DNA of 64,000 bases. Origin: Aricia agestis (Eukaryota; Arthropoda; Insecta; Lepidoptera; Lycaenidae). Positions within the stretch are counted from its first letter, which is position 1, and every line of letters starts with the position of its first letter. The translations under genes and the position numbers were made by a program. Location of the stretch: NCBI RefSeq assembly GCF_905147365.1, contig NC_056413.1, positions 17,699,501 through 17,763,500 on the forward strand. Reading direction: 5' to 3'. This document shows positions 10,625 through 18,675 of the stretch, in pieces. Below the pieces are notes generated by a model. That model saw nothing but the letters and a program-made list of their open reading frames with translations, was not told the DNA's origin and did not search any database.

Positions 10625-11385
10625 CTAGCTGTTGCCCGCGACTTCGTCCGCGTGGACTTCAGTTTATAGCGCGCGATGTCAACGAAATTGGTGTCAAAAG
10701 CTTTTATAAAAAACCCTGGTACCCCTTAAATCAATACAGCTGTGCAGTGTGCACACAATAAGTACTTCATTTTTTTATATTAAACTTTATATTTTATGCC
10801 AAATTTTAAAGCTTATTTAGCCTCCCAATTACACAACTTTACCCATAAACTATTTATCATTGATAGGTTTAGCCCCAATTTCACCAACGTCTGTTAGTGT
10901 TAACAGCTTGTTAAATTGTCCTGTCTTCTCTTTCATTCATATGAAAAACGAAACAGCTAACGTGATACTAATTCGAGCATTAACTTTAACAGTCGTTGGT
11001 GAAATTTGGTCTTAAGGTTACGTCACTACCTGCACAGATAAAGTACTGAGTTATTTAATACCGTAGAATAGATATAACAATCGAAAAAAATCGAGACTTA
11101 AATGTAAGATGATACCACCTCTTATAGAAAGACTTTTGAGCAAGCGTCAGCGCGATGTAGAAGACGCACGGTGCCATCTATTATGAATTTTTTGAATAAA
11201 TTTACGACCCTTACAAACCTTTTTTCCAGTAAAAAAGTAGCCTATGTCCTTTCTCAGGCTTTAGACTATCTGTATACAAAATTTCATTACAATCGGTTCG
11301 GTAGTTTTGGCGTTTGGCGTGAAAGCGAGACTGACAGACAGACAGACAGACAGAGATACTTTCGCATTTATAATATTAGTATAGA
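10625..11385 (-). mobile_element. Helitron-like non-autonomous element nested in the Polinton
   Basis: Read on the minus strand it starts TCTATACTAATATTATAAAT (ending at 11385) and finishes GGGCAACAGCTAG at 10625. It is flanked by A (10624) and T (11386), as expected for Helitron insertion between A and T with a 3' CTRR end. Inside are CAGA repeats and the segment AATCGGTTCGGTAG, which recurs in other copies. No Rep/helicase is encoded. Confidence 0.6.
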
Positions 11386-11387
11386 TT

Positions 11388-11716
11388 ATACGTGGGAGAG
11401 CCATGCTTCGGCACGAATGGGCCGGCTCGACCGGATAAATACCACGTTCTCACAGAAAACCGGCGTGAAACAGCGCTTGCGCTGTGTTTCGCCGAGTGAG
11501 TGAGTTTACCGGAGGCCCAATCCCCTAACCTATTCCCTTTCCTACCCTCCCCTATTCCCTTCCCTTCCCTACCCTCCCCTATTACCCTATTCCCTCTTAA
11601 AAGGCCGGCAACGCACATGCAGCTCTTCTGATGCTACGAGTGTCCATGGGCGACGGAAGTTGCTTTCCATCAGGTGACCCGTTTGCTCGTTTGCCCCCTT
11701 ATTTCATATTAAAAAG
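11388..11716 (+). mobile_element. SINE-like element, copy 1 (nested in Polinton)
   Basis: Begins ACGTGGGAGAGCCATGCTTC, has a variable pyrimidine-rich middle (CCCTACCCTCCCCT type), then GGCGACGGAAGTTGCTTTCC, and ends at CCCCCTTATTTCAT followed by an A-rich tail. The family recurs at 21849-22179, 25166-25474, 37271-37593 (minus) and 39459-39802, plus fragments. The segment GGCTCGACCGG loosely resembles a polymerase III B box. Confidence 0.75.
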
Positions 11717-11766
11717 AAAGAATGTGCACACTGCACAGCTGTTTTTGGGTATTTTGATTAATTAAG

Positions 11767-11840
11767 GGCCGCGCTACACCGGAATGACAGCGGCGAGGCG
11801 AGCACTTTCAGCGCTGCCATTCCGGTGTAGCGCGGCCTTA
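11767..11840. repeat. GC-rich hairpin
   Basis: GGCCGCGCTACACCGGAATG and its complement CATTCCGGTGTAGCGCGGCC face each other around about 34 nt. It is a short palindromic MITE or fold-back insertion within the nested part of the Polinton. Confidence 0.75.
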
Positions 11841-12409
11841 AGAGGGGTACCACTTACCAGGGTTTTAAAAAGTTTTTAAATTTGACACAAATTTTGTTGA
11901 CACTGCGCGCTATAAACTAAAGTGCACGTGGACGAAGTCGCGGGCAACAGCTAGTTATGAATAAAAACAATAATATATAAGTATGATTAGTTCTGTTACA
12001 ATAATGAAGTAAAAAATAAAACGCCATCTGTTTTCATATATTAGAATTAAAATGTTGATTGCATTGATATATTTTCTGGATGGAATATAGGCCAACACGG
12101 TACACTCGAACTCCTTAGAAATGCAGTAGGAGTTCTATAAGATTGATTATTATTATACCAAGTGATAATATTATTAAACATAATATTCTAACGTATTAAA
12201 AACTATAAACAAAAACATAATAACTAATAAGTATGATTAGTTCTATGTTACAATGAAGTAAAAAATAAAACGCCATCTGTTGAATCATATTAGAACTAAA
12301 ATATCCATTGCATCGATATATTTCTGGATTTTTTATAATATTATACATAAAATATATTTAAGATTTTTGAAATATTATTTTAATACACATCTAAGACCCA
12401 GGGACATTG

Positions 12410-12668
12410 AAAACTTTTTGTTCCGCCTGCGGGACTCGAACCCAGGACCCCCGGGATGAGCGCTGGCCACGCGCAATGCGAATTAATTTTCATCGATATT
12501 TTCATGGAAATAAGATATTTTCCCACATCAAAATGTAGCCTATGTCCTTTCTCGGACTCTAGAATAACTGTGTACAAAATTTCATTGCAATCGGTTCAGT
12601 AGTTTTGGCGTGAAAGCGAGACAGACAGACAGACAGAGATACTTTCACATTTATAATATTAGTATAGA
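12410..12668 (-). mobile_element. Second Helitron-like / tRNA-SINE remnant in the Polinton
   Basis: On the minus strand the right end reads TATCTATACTAATATTATAA, like the 5' end of the Helitron-like copy at 10625-11385. At 12430-12455 there is GGGACTCGAACCCAGGACCC, the complement of a tRNA B-box region, pointing to a tRNA-derived SINE fragment. Both are truncated. Confidence 0.45.
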
Positions 12669-13035
12669 TAGATTGAAAGTAGGTTAAAATTGGGGGTGGG
12701 CAACTTTAATAAAATGTACTTATTATTAGGATTCAGAAAAAAATTGTACTCTATAATAATTGTAATACTTATATTATGCTTTCAAGAATTATTGTGTATT
12801 GAAAGTAGGTTAAAATTGGGGATGGGTAACTTTAATAAAATGTACTAGGATAAAGATTATTGTAATTGTTGTAAAAAAAGAAAATAATAAAAAAAATGTG
12901 TAAGCATTGAAAAAAATGATTATTATGTCCTTTTTGTTTTTAATAACTGTATATTGAAAATGATTATTATAATATTGTGTGGGATAGGTTAATGTAGTAC
13001 GTGTGCTTTTAAAAATATAAAATAATAAAACATTA

Positions 13036-13963
13036 TTAATTTATTTTGTTTTCTTTATTGATCCAACTAGTTGTATTCAAACCGAACCATTTCACGAGTA
13101 CTTTATCACCTTTTTTCTTCAACACTTTCTCCACTAGATAGACATCGGGATATTTAACTTTTTGTAGTTCTTTTTCATAGAATGAACCCAGTATAGGTTG
13201 CTTTTGGTCATCTTGCAACTGATAGGTAACTGGGTTGGTGTTATTCACTTTCACAATTTGAAATATTTCCGAACTCCAATTGCCAGTGTATCCTTTGGAA
13301 AAACACGATTTATATTTACTAATTCTTACATAATCGTGACATTTAAATTTAGCTTTACCACGAACCTTGATAAAATTGTAAACATTAGATAATAAGGCAT
13401 TGGCATTAGTATGATTCACATTCACTGGGGCAAGCCCGATTGTGCGATGTATTTTGTTGTTATATTTTTTCCCGACATCGTATAGTACATGATCAATCCA
13501 TGTGTAAGAACCATTAAAAGTTAATTGTTGCCAAATCCAATTCTTAATAGTTCTAATAAATCTCTCCACAATAGACGCTTTCATAGGGCTGTATGTAGAG
13601 TAGTGATGTATTACCAAACTTTCCCAATAACGCTTGAAATTTCCCATTGAAAAACTCACGTCCATCGTCTGATTGAATATTTTTCGGTTTTCTATTGAGA
13701 TTGTTGTTGAGTAGAGCTTGCATGGCTCGTGTTACATCCTCAGCCGATTTACTTTTCACCGGTTGAGCCCACGCGTATTTGGAAAAGGTATCAATACACG
13801 CTAAGATGTACTTAAAACCCTTGTTATATTTTGAATACTTTTGCATATCTATCAAATCAATCTGCCAGGTGTCATCGAGACCTTTTTGTACGAATCGTCT
13901 CCTTGGAAACTTTTTGTTAGCATTCTTATGAATTTCCTTAACGACCTGCCATTTTAAACTCAT
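13036..13963 (-). pseudogene. Polinton retroviral-type integrase with chromodomain-like tail, frameshifted
   Basis: DDE integrase that would insert the element into host DNA. Two overlapping minus-strand frames hold it: 13963-13553 (N-terminal part) and 13665-13036 (C-terminal part). The first carries the start of the rve core with TWQIDLIDM (first catalytic Asp, residue 36) and NIQSDDGREFFN (second Asp near residue 99). The second carries SPMKASIVERF with the catalytic Glu, then the C-terminal region and a last block YLVEKVLKKKGDKVLVKWFG resembling a chromodomain. Homology passes from one frame to the other at about 13605-13615, so a one- or two-base indel separates the second Asp from the Glu. 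All catalytic residues are otherwise visible. Unless the shift is bypassed, no active enzyme is made. Confidence 0.85.
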
Positions 13964-14014
13964 AATATTTTTATTGTACTACTTTATAACTAGGTTTTAG
14001 AGTGTCGTCGTCGG

Positions 14015-14713
14015 TTAATTGGTTAAATTATGTGATGGATCTTCAGGTTTGGAGACGTCTTTCTTCTTGGGATTTTGAGCTGTTTGAGATTTAGAATTGA
14101 CTTCCTTAGAGGTCTTGAAGTTTTTACGTGAGGACAACGATGACGACGATGACGACGACGACGATGACGAGGACGCTGATAATGATGATTCTTGAGGATT
14201 ATTAGATGTCTTTTTGGGATTTTTATTTATTTGAGGTTTAGAATTCACTTCCGGTGGGGTTTTTAAATTTTTTGATAATTCTTCAGGATTATTAGAGGTC
14301 TTTTTGGGATTTTTATTTATTTGAGGTTTAGAATTCACTTCCGGTGGGGTTTTTAAATTTTTTGATAATTCTTCAGGATTATTAGAGGTCTTTTTGGGAT
14401 TTTTATTCATTTGAGGTTTAGAATTCACTTCCGGTGGGGTTTTTAAATTTTTTCGTAATATTTCTTGAAAATGGTTGACCTTCGCTGTGATGTCCTCACA
14501 CTGTTGATTGAGTTTTTTAATTTTAGACAAACAAAAGACTGTCGCCTCATCCAATTGAGCTTTTATAATCACATCGGTTTTTTGTATACCTTTACTAACA
14601 TTTCTTAAGAGTCGTTTTTTAAAGTCCACTTGTCTACTATCGAAACGTAAAGTTTTTATTGATCTCTGACTCAACTTGGTATGTAAATGACGTCCAAACT
14701 TATTGATAGACAT
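14015..14713 (-). CDS. Polinton repeat-rich basic protein, function unknown
   Basis: 232-codon ORF between the integrase and the acidic protein, same strand, about 50-80 bp from each neighbour. Residues 1-88 are basic and look helical (KIKKLNQQCEDITAKVNHF could be a short coiled coil). Then come three near-identical 30-residue repeats (about 89-178) containing NLKTPPEVNSKPQ and NKNPKKTSNNPEEL, a run of about 15 serines, and a degenerate fourth repeat ending NPKKKDVSKPEDPSHNLTN. The tail is low-complexity and probably disordered. It resembles no enzyme. Position in the element and charge would suit a DNA-binding or core-type virion protein, but that is a guess from context. Confidence 0.6.
   Translation of the reverse strand: MSINKFGRHLHTKLSQRSIKTLRFDSRQVDFKKRLLRNVSKGIQKTDVIIKAQLDEATVFCLSKIKKLNQQCEDITAKVNHFQEILRKNLKTPPEVNSKPQMNKNPKKTSNNPEELSKNLKTPPEVNSKPQINKNPKKTSNNPEELSKNLKTPPEVNSKPQINKNPKKTSNNPQESSLSASSSSSSSSSSSSLSSRKNFKTSKEVNSKSQTAQNPKKKDVSKPEDPSHNLTN
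14179..14448 (-). repeat. Three 90-bp tandem coding repeats
   Basis: Three head-to-tail 90-bp units inside the 232-codon ORF, each containing GAATTCACTTCCGGTGGGGT on the + strand. Differences between units are few, so the array expanded recently while staying in frame. Confidence 0.85.
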
Positions 14714-14791
14714 AATTATAATAAAGATGTAATTAATTTTTTTTTATATACACTCAATGGGGAGTATAATTATTAACAACTAGAGGGTTGG

Positions 14792-15868
14792 TTATTGGTG
14801 GGGTGGTTCTATTATATTGGCCTCCACTAGTTCTTCAATTATTGCAATAATCTCATTACCATGAATGGTGTTTCCGGCGTTTTGGGAAGCTATGAGTAAA
14901 CGTAATCGATCCACAAGTTCATTGGGATCGTCCCAATATTTGAAGTCTGTATTAGGATAGTACTTTTTAAGTGAGAGGTCTGTAATTGATGGTGGTGGTA
15001 ATGAGGATAATGATGACGAGTTCACTAAGCATCCTCGTCCAATGGGTGCGGACGAGGAGAGGCTTTTTATATATTTAGTATATTTGAAACTCTTATCGCC
15101 CTGTATCTGACCATATTTCGAGAAATTACGTCGGTGTGCGTTTGTCATTGTAATTATTTTATAGTAGTTGCGACTATCCTCGGCTTCAATGAGATGGGTG
15201 TTGGGTTCTTTCTTGAACAAGAGCTCCATCAACCCCGGTGTATATTGAAATTTTTCGTTTTGTACAGTGAAATGCTCTTTACCCAATTTGAGAAAACTAT
15301 CACCCACGCGATATCCTTCGGGAGTAAAGTAAACACCAAACGGTACTTTTTTTATCTTATTGATAACATTGTTATCTACATAGGTTTTTGCTAAGCGGTG
15401 GATGTCTTCTTCTTCTTCTTCTTCTTCTTCTTCTTCATATTTAGATAATTCTTTTGAATCATCCTCAATATTTTTAAGCTTTATCAAACTATCAGCATCT
15501 TCAAAATCATCAGTATCATCACTAGCCTCACCATCATCATCATCATCATCATCCGTGAATTGCTTACTAGTGGATAAATTCACATCATCCTGCACGTCCT
15601 GTTGCTGTGTCTTAACTGATTTTCTCTTACTTTTGTTTTCTTTACGGTTGTTGGTGGTGTTATTTATTTGAATTTCATTGAGAAGAGTGTTCAAGGGTTG
15701 TGTGATTGGTTGAAATGTTTCTTGCAGGCTCGATGTGAGCTCAGCTCTGCTCTCATTTAATGACTTGATTTTCTTTTTTACCGATTTAACCAAATCAACT
15801 AGTTTTCTTTTGAGCTGCTTATCACCAAAGATTTGTGGTGGTTGTGATGACGATGTGATGGTGTCCAT
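14792..15868 (-). CDS. Polinton acidic protein with conserved C-terminal domain, function unknown
   Basis: 358-codon ORF directly downstream of the ATPase on the same strand. Residues 1-45 are basic and probably coiled (KRKLVDLVKSVKKKIKSL). Residues ~105-155 hold long Asp and Glu runs encoded by ATC and CTT microsatellites. Residues ~170-260 form a folded-looking region (VPFGVYFTPEGYRVGDSFLK, YTPGLMELLFKK), and the last ~48 contain DPNELVDRLRLLIASQNAGN and NEIIAIIEELVEANII. I recognise this C-terminal region as recurring in uncharacterised proteins of arthropod Polinton-type elements (I believe catalogued as a DUF). The role is unknown; a virion or maturation protein is possible. The frame appears intact. 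Confidence 0.7.
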   Translation of the reverse strand: MDTITSSSQPPQIFGDKQLKRKLVDLVKSVKKKIKSLNESRAELTSSLQETFQPITQPLNTLLNEIQINNTTNNRKENKSKRKSVKTQQQDVQDDVNLSTSKQFTDDDDDDDGEASDDTDDFEDADSLIKLKNIEDDSKELSKYEEEEEEEEEEDIHRLAKTYVDNNVINKIKKVPFGVYFTPEGYRVGDSFLKLGKEHFTVQNEKFQYTPGLMELLFKKEPNTHLIEAEDSRNYYKIITMTNAHRRNFSKYGQIQGDKSFKYTKYIKSLSSSAPIGRGCLVNSSSLSSLPPPSITDLSLKKYYPNTDFKYWDDPNELVDRLRLLIASQNAGNTIHGNEIIAIIEELVEANIIEPPHQ

Positions 15869-15933
15869 TGCGGAATGTAAATGGTTTCATTATGACAAGT
15901 GCTTATATTATTATCTGTAATATCGTGAGTATT

Positions 15934-16617
15934 CTACAGAGTAATATAATCATCAAAACCTCTTCGATATCGACCCTTATTCATCTCATCATCTTTACTA
16001 ATCACTATAAACCCATATTTATCACTCCAGCATACTTTACACATTTGTAAAAACACATCCCACGACATATCGGTATTGATGTGATCATCGTAAGCATGAC
16101 GTAGATTCATTTCATCCTGTTTAAAAAGTATAATAAAATTAGCATTATCCCTCACCAGCTGTTTGGGTATTTTGCTGTATGTTTGACACAGATAAAAACA
16201 ATCAATTCCCTTATGTCTCCCCATAGAGAAATGTAAGCGTATTGGTTCTTGATTTTCCATCGACACATCGTCGAATACTATAACACTATTAAACTCTATC
16301 TCTTCCGGTGAGGACACTTCACTCTTATCCGAGGACATGTAGAAATTAACTTCAGGTACATGGTTGAGTACTTGCTTTAAAAATTGATATTTCGGTTGAT
16401 TGAGTGATTTTGAATACAAGTAGATATTTTCAAATATTAGGCCTTTAGGCTCAAGCAATAAGGTTAATAATAGGTTAGTTTTACCACATCCAGACGGACC
16501 ACACACCAAACAACGTATACTGTTGGGTAACAGCTCACTATGTCTATATTTTCTACAATAATTATCAATATCGTTTTCCGATTTTATATCCCAACCTCTC
16601 AACAGAATGAAATTCAA
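15934..16617 (-). CDS. Polinton packaging ATPase (FtsK/HerA, A32-like)
   Basis: 227-codon P-loop ATPase of the type that pumps DNA into capsids in Polintons and related double-jelly-roll viruses. Walker A is GPSGCGKT at residues 40-47 (within RCLVCGPSGCGKTNLLL). Walker B is SVIVFDDV at about 111-118, with a FYLCQTYSKIP segment near residue 145 where this family has a conserved Gln/Asn sensor. Length is typical. It is the first gene of the leftward set, transcribed away from the capsid-side genes. The chosen ATG at 16617 lies inside one arm of a palindrome (16596-16671), so the natural start may have been altered. The frame is otherwise intact, and this is the best preserved gene of the element. 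Confidence 0.85.
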   Translation of the reverse strand: MNFILLRGWDIKSENDIDNYCRKYRHSELLPNSIRCLVCGPSGCGKTNLLLTLLLEPKGLIFENIYLYSKSLNQPKYQFLKQVLNHVPEVNFYMSSDKSEVSSPEEIEFNSVIVFDDVSMENQEPIRLHFSMGRHKGIDCFYLCQTYSKIPKQLVRDNANFIILFKQDEMNLRHAYDDHINTDMSWDVFLQMCKVCWSDKYGFIVISKDDEMNKGRYRRGFDDYITL

Positions 16618-16671
16618 GAAGCAGTCGTCCCAAGTGGGACGACTGCTTCTTGAATTTCATTCTGTTGAGAG
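16596..16671. repeat. 37-bp-arm palindrome at the divergent gene boundary
   Basis: Arms 16596-16632 and 16635-16671 are exact complements around a 2-base centre (AG). The left arm carries the first codons of the ATPase. Such a perfect palindrome may be an inverted duplication made at a break, or a regulatory structure between the two gene sets. Confidence 0.9.
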
Positions 16672-16752
16672 TGTACATGTTGGGGGTTAGAGACACAACC
16701 TTAATAATAACAACAGTAGTAATAATAATACTTATATTTACTAACAATCACA
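16672..16752. promoter_or_regulatory. Presumed divergent promoter region of the Polinton
   Basis: Short gap between the leftward ATPase and the rightward ORFs, AT-rich and full of AATAATAA-type repeats. As the only divergence point in the element it probably holds promoters for both gene sets, but no specific motif can be named. Confidence 0.3.
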
Positions 16753-17283
16753 ATGATTAAACATAATAAAAATAAATACCACACTAATAACAACAACATC
16801 AGCAGCTATTATAAAGTACCTAATATGAAAGCAGTGGGATGTGGTTTAATGAACACACTCATCAATAACTTACCGTTCGAGTTGCACGTGCCTGGCTACA
16901 ATTATTACAATGCTCGTCTCTACCTCAACTCTCAATACTATCCATACGAGTCGTTTGCTAATGACTTTGAAAAGGGTGTCTACTCCCTGTTGTATGAAGC
17001 GTTTTGTAACTTTAAAAGGCAATACTATGGTTTGAAAAACGCTAATGTTCAAGTGAACCCAGCTCATTTTAAGACAAAAGCACCTCTTGTTGTAATCGAC
17101 TGTTCCCGACAAATGGACACCATTCGATCGGGCGTGGGGGGGGGGGGTGGTATAGACATAAAATTGGAAACGGAATTCAAGAAAGCCATCCCCAGTGACA
17201 CTACCGCCTACTGCCTCATTATCAATGATTCCCTCTTTGAATACACCATTTTAACCAAATCAGTTCGAAAAATATCCAGTTAA
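16753..17283 (+). pseudogene. Chimeric remnant: start of a PLA2-like virion protein joined to the capsid protein C-terminus
   Basis: 176-codon ORF. Residues ~25-50 (MKAVGCGLMNTLINNLPFEL, then HVPGYNY) match the lead-in to the phospholipase A2-like domain of a Polinton-associated virion protein, but the cysteine/glycine core expected next is missing. The sequence passes instead into LYLNSQYYPYESFANDF and, near the end, VVIDCSRQMD and TTAYCLIINDSLFEY, which resemble the last jelly-roll region of a double-jelly-roll major capsid protein. The join is near residue 51. I infer an internal deletion that fused two neighbouring genes. A run of 12 G (17136-17147) adds extra glycines. The family assignments are from memory, moderate confidence. 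It could still be translated, but a working capsid protein is very unlikely. Confidence 0.55.
17136..17147 (+). repeat. Run of 12 G in a coding frame
   Basis: A homopolymer of 12 G encodes consecutive glycines just before the tandem-duplication boundary at 17152. It is prone to length change and could shift the frame. Confidence 0.9.
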
Positions 17284-17304
17284 AACAGGTTGTAACTGGT
17301 TCAA

Positions 17305-17400
17305 CAGCTGCTGTTCTGTTTGAAGCCCATGCTGTTCTGTTTATATTATCAGCTGTTCTGTTTATATTATTAGCTGTTCTGTTCAAGCGACTCAGTTCGA
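17305..17400 (+). repeat. Iterated GCTGTTCTGTT motif, copy 1
   Basis: Five occurrences of the core GCTGTTCTGTT within about 85 bp between the capsid-like stop codon and the next ATG. Three of them lie in units of about 23-25 bp with TTATATTATC spacers. The tract is repeated at 17670-17765 by the tandem duplication. Its position between two genes suggests a transcription control site, unproven. Confidence 0.7.
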
Positions 17401-17422
17401 TATAGGCTGTTGTGTTGTTAAG

Positions 17423-17516
17423 ATGTGTCATTTACTCCCCCAACACTATATCTACCCACCCTCATATTCACCTTCGATTCCACCTTTCACTTTTGAACTT
17501 TGTAAAAACGTATATG
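17423..17516 (+). pseudogene. Truncated duplicate start of the two-repeat protein
   Basis: The ATG at 17423 corresponds to the real start at 17788 and gives about 30 codons similar to MYHLLPQNYIYPPS before the duplication boundary replaces the rest with capsid-tail sequence. It is a by-product of the 365-bp duplication. Confidence 0.75.
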
Positions 17517-17648
17517 ATAGACATAAAATTGGAAATGGAATTCAAGAAAGCCATCCCCAGTTACACTACCGCCTACTGCCTCATTATCAATGATTCCCTC
17601 TTTGAATACACCATTTTAACCAAATCAGTTCGAAAAATATCCAGTTAA
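17517..17648 (+). pseudogene. Duplicate fragment of the capsid-like C-terminus
   Basis: In-frame repeat of the last ~43 codons of the ORF at 16753-17283 (contains TTAYCLIINDSLFEY), now lacking anything upstream. It differs from the first copy by a few substitutions (for example Asp to Tyr before TTAYC). Confidence 0.75.
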
Positions 17649-17787
17649 AACAGGTTGTAACTGGTTCAACAGCTGCCGTTCTGTTTGAAGCCCATGCTGT
17701 TCTGTTTATATTATCAGCTGTTCTGTTTATATTATTAGCTGTTCTGTTCAAGCGACTCAGTTCGATATAGGCTGTTGTGTTGTTAAG

Positions 17788-18471
17788 ATGTATCATTTAC
17801 TCCCCCAAAACTATATCTACCCACCATCATATTCACATTCGATCCCACCTTTCACTTTTGAACTTTGTAAAAACGTATATGATCTTAATTCAAAAACGAT
17901 ACCTCACATATCAACGTATTTAGTGGTATCGAATCGAATAAATGAGGGTTTGGAGGAGGTGATTAACATTGGTAGTCGATTGTTGCTAACCAGAGAAGAA
18001 TGGAGTGCAATTTTCGTGGACAATGCAAACCGAATCTCGGATTTCTTCAACACTGGCACAGCTACTGCAGCAGCTACTCTCCACACTGAAAATAATATTA
18101 ATTCAACACAACAAAATCAGGAGTGCACTGTGAGATTTGTAAATGTGTCCGATCGTGGTGAGGGATTACAGAATTTCATATTTGTGTCGTGTGGTGGCGG
18201 CATCCAATCAATGAGTATCAGTAATGATGAATGGTGGCACCTACAACACATCCTAAACTGTCTCGACACTCGTCTACATTTTTTACATCGCATCAAACTC
18301 CACTATGAGAACAGAATGAACTTTTTCAAGAAGAAATTCAAGTTGAGCGGAGTTAAAACACTACACGAAGCGTCAAATATAATGGAAAGTGCTTACGATC
18401 GAACCTCCATTGTGGATCATGAAATCAGGTGTTACGCTACAGAGTACTTATTTTTCTCATGTTTAATATAA
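17788..18471 (+). CDS. Polinton protein with two internal repeats, possibly PC4-like; function uncertain
   Basis: 227-codon ORF, intact, on the rightward strand. Two segments look like copies of one motif: GLEEVINIGSRLLLTREEW (about residues 52-70) and a C-terminal one centred on GGGIQSMSISNDEWWHLQ. The pattern of a beta strand, a loop, then (L/S)(T/N)xxEW followed by a helix recalls the single-stranded-DNA-binding fold of transcription coactivator PC4/p15. That resemblance is my inference, not a confirmed match. The N-terminus is proline/tyrosine-rich and the C-terminus basic and helical (NRMNFFKKKFKLSG). It follows the GCTGTTCTGTT tract of the second duplication copy. It might bind DNA or regulate late genes. 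Confidence 0.5.
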   Translation: MYHLLPQNYIYPPSYSHSIPPFTFELCKNVYDLNSKTIPHISTYLVVSNRINEGLEEVINIGSRLLLTREEWSAIFVDNANRISDFFNTGTATAAATLHTENNINSTQQNQECTVRFVNVSDRGEGLQNFIFVSCGGGIQSMSISNDEWWHLQHILNCLDTRLHFLHRIKLHYENRMNFFKKKFKLSGVKTLHEASNIMESAYDRTSIVDHEIRCYATEYLFFSCLI

Positions 18472-18675
18472 TATAATTATACAATATTATAATATACAAC
18501 GACATTAAAAGTTTTCCTGTTTGAATTAGTTTTTTATTACCCTTTAACATTTAAAAGGTTACCGCTATGATAAGATAAGTTCACCACACTCGTAACCAAT
18601 AAATTAGACGTCACGACCATTAAATTAGTCATTTTATATGTATATAAACTAGCTATGAAGAGTAAAATAAATTAG
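18472..18675 (+). other. Gap inside the Polinton
   Basis: About 200 bp of AT-rich sequence between the two-repeat protein and the polymerase remnant, ending at an in-frame TAG (18673-18675). Probably the scar where most of the polymerase gene was lost; no feature is visible. Confidence 0.5.

Larger units (their letters stand above)
10522..13035. other. Non-coding left part of the Polinton with nested insertions
   Basis: No gene is supported. The original element DNA at 10546-10624 resumes at about 12673 and is partly repeated at 12724-12845 (shared: TATTATGCTTTCAAGAATTA). The material between is inserted: a Helitron-like element, a SINE, a GC-rich hairpin, a pair of diverged direct repeats (about 11965-12085 and 12208-12335, both with AAAATAAAACGCCATCTG) and a second Helitron-like end. 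Confidence 0.65.
17152..17881 (+). repeat. 365-bp tandem duplication
   Basis: Copy 1 is 17152-17516 and copy 2 is 17517-17881. Every matched landmark is offset by 365 bp (for example GGAATTCAAGAAAGCCATCC and GCTGTTCTGTTTATATTATC). The copies differ at only a few bases. Each holds the last codons of the capsid-like ORF, the repeated GCTGTTCTGTT tract and the start of the next ORF. Confidence 0.95.

Noticed and set aside
12425..12465. Possible tRNA gene (B-box-like sequence on the minus strand)
   Set aside because: Only the T-arm region is tRNA-like; no acceptor or anticodon stems. It fits a tRNA-derived SINE fragment.
15402..15671. Serine-rich + strand ORF opposite the acidic Polinton protein
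   Set aside because: Complement of Asp/Glu codon repeats; pure shadow.
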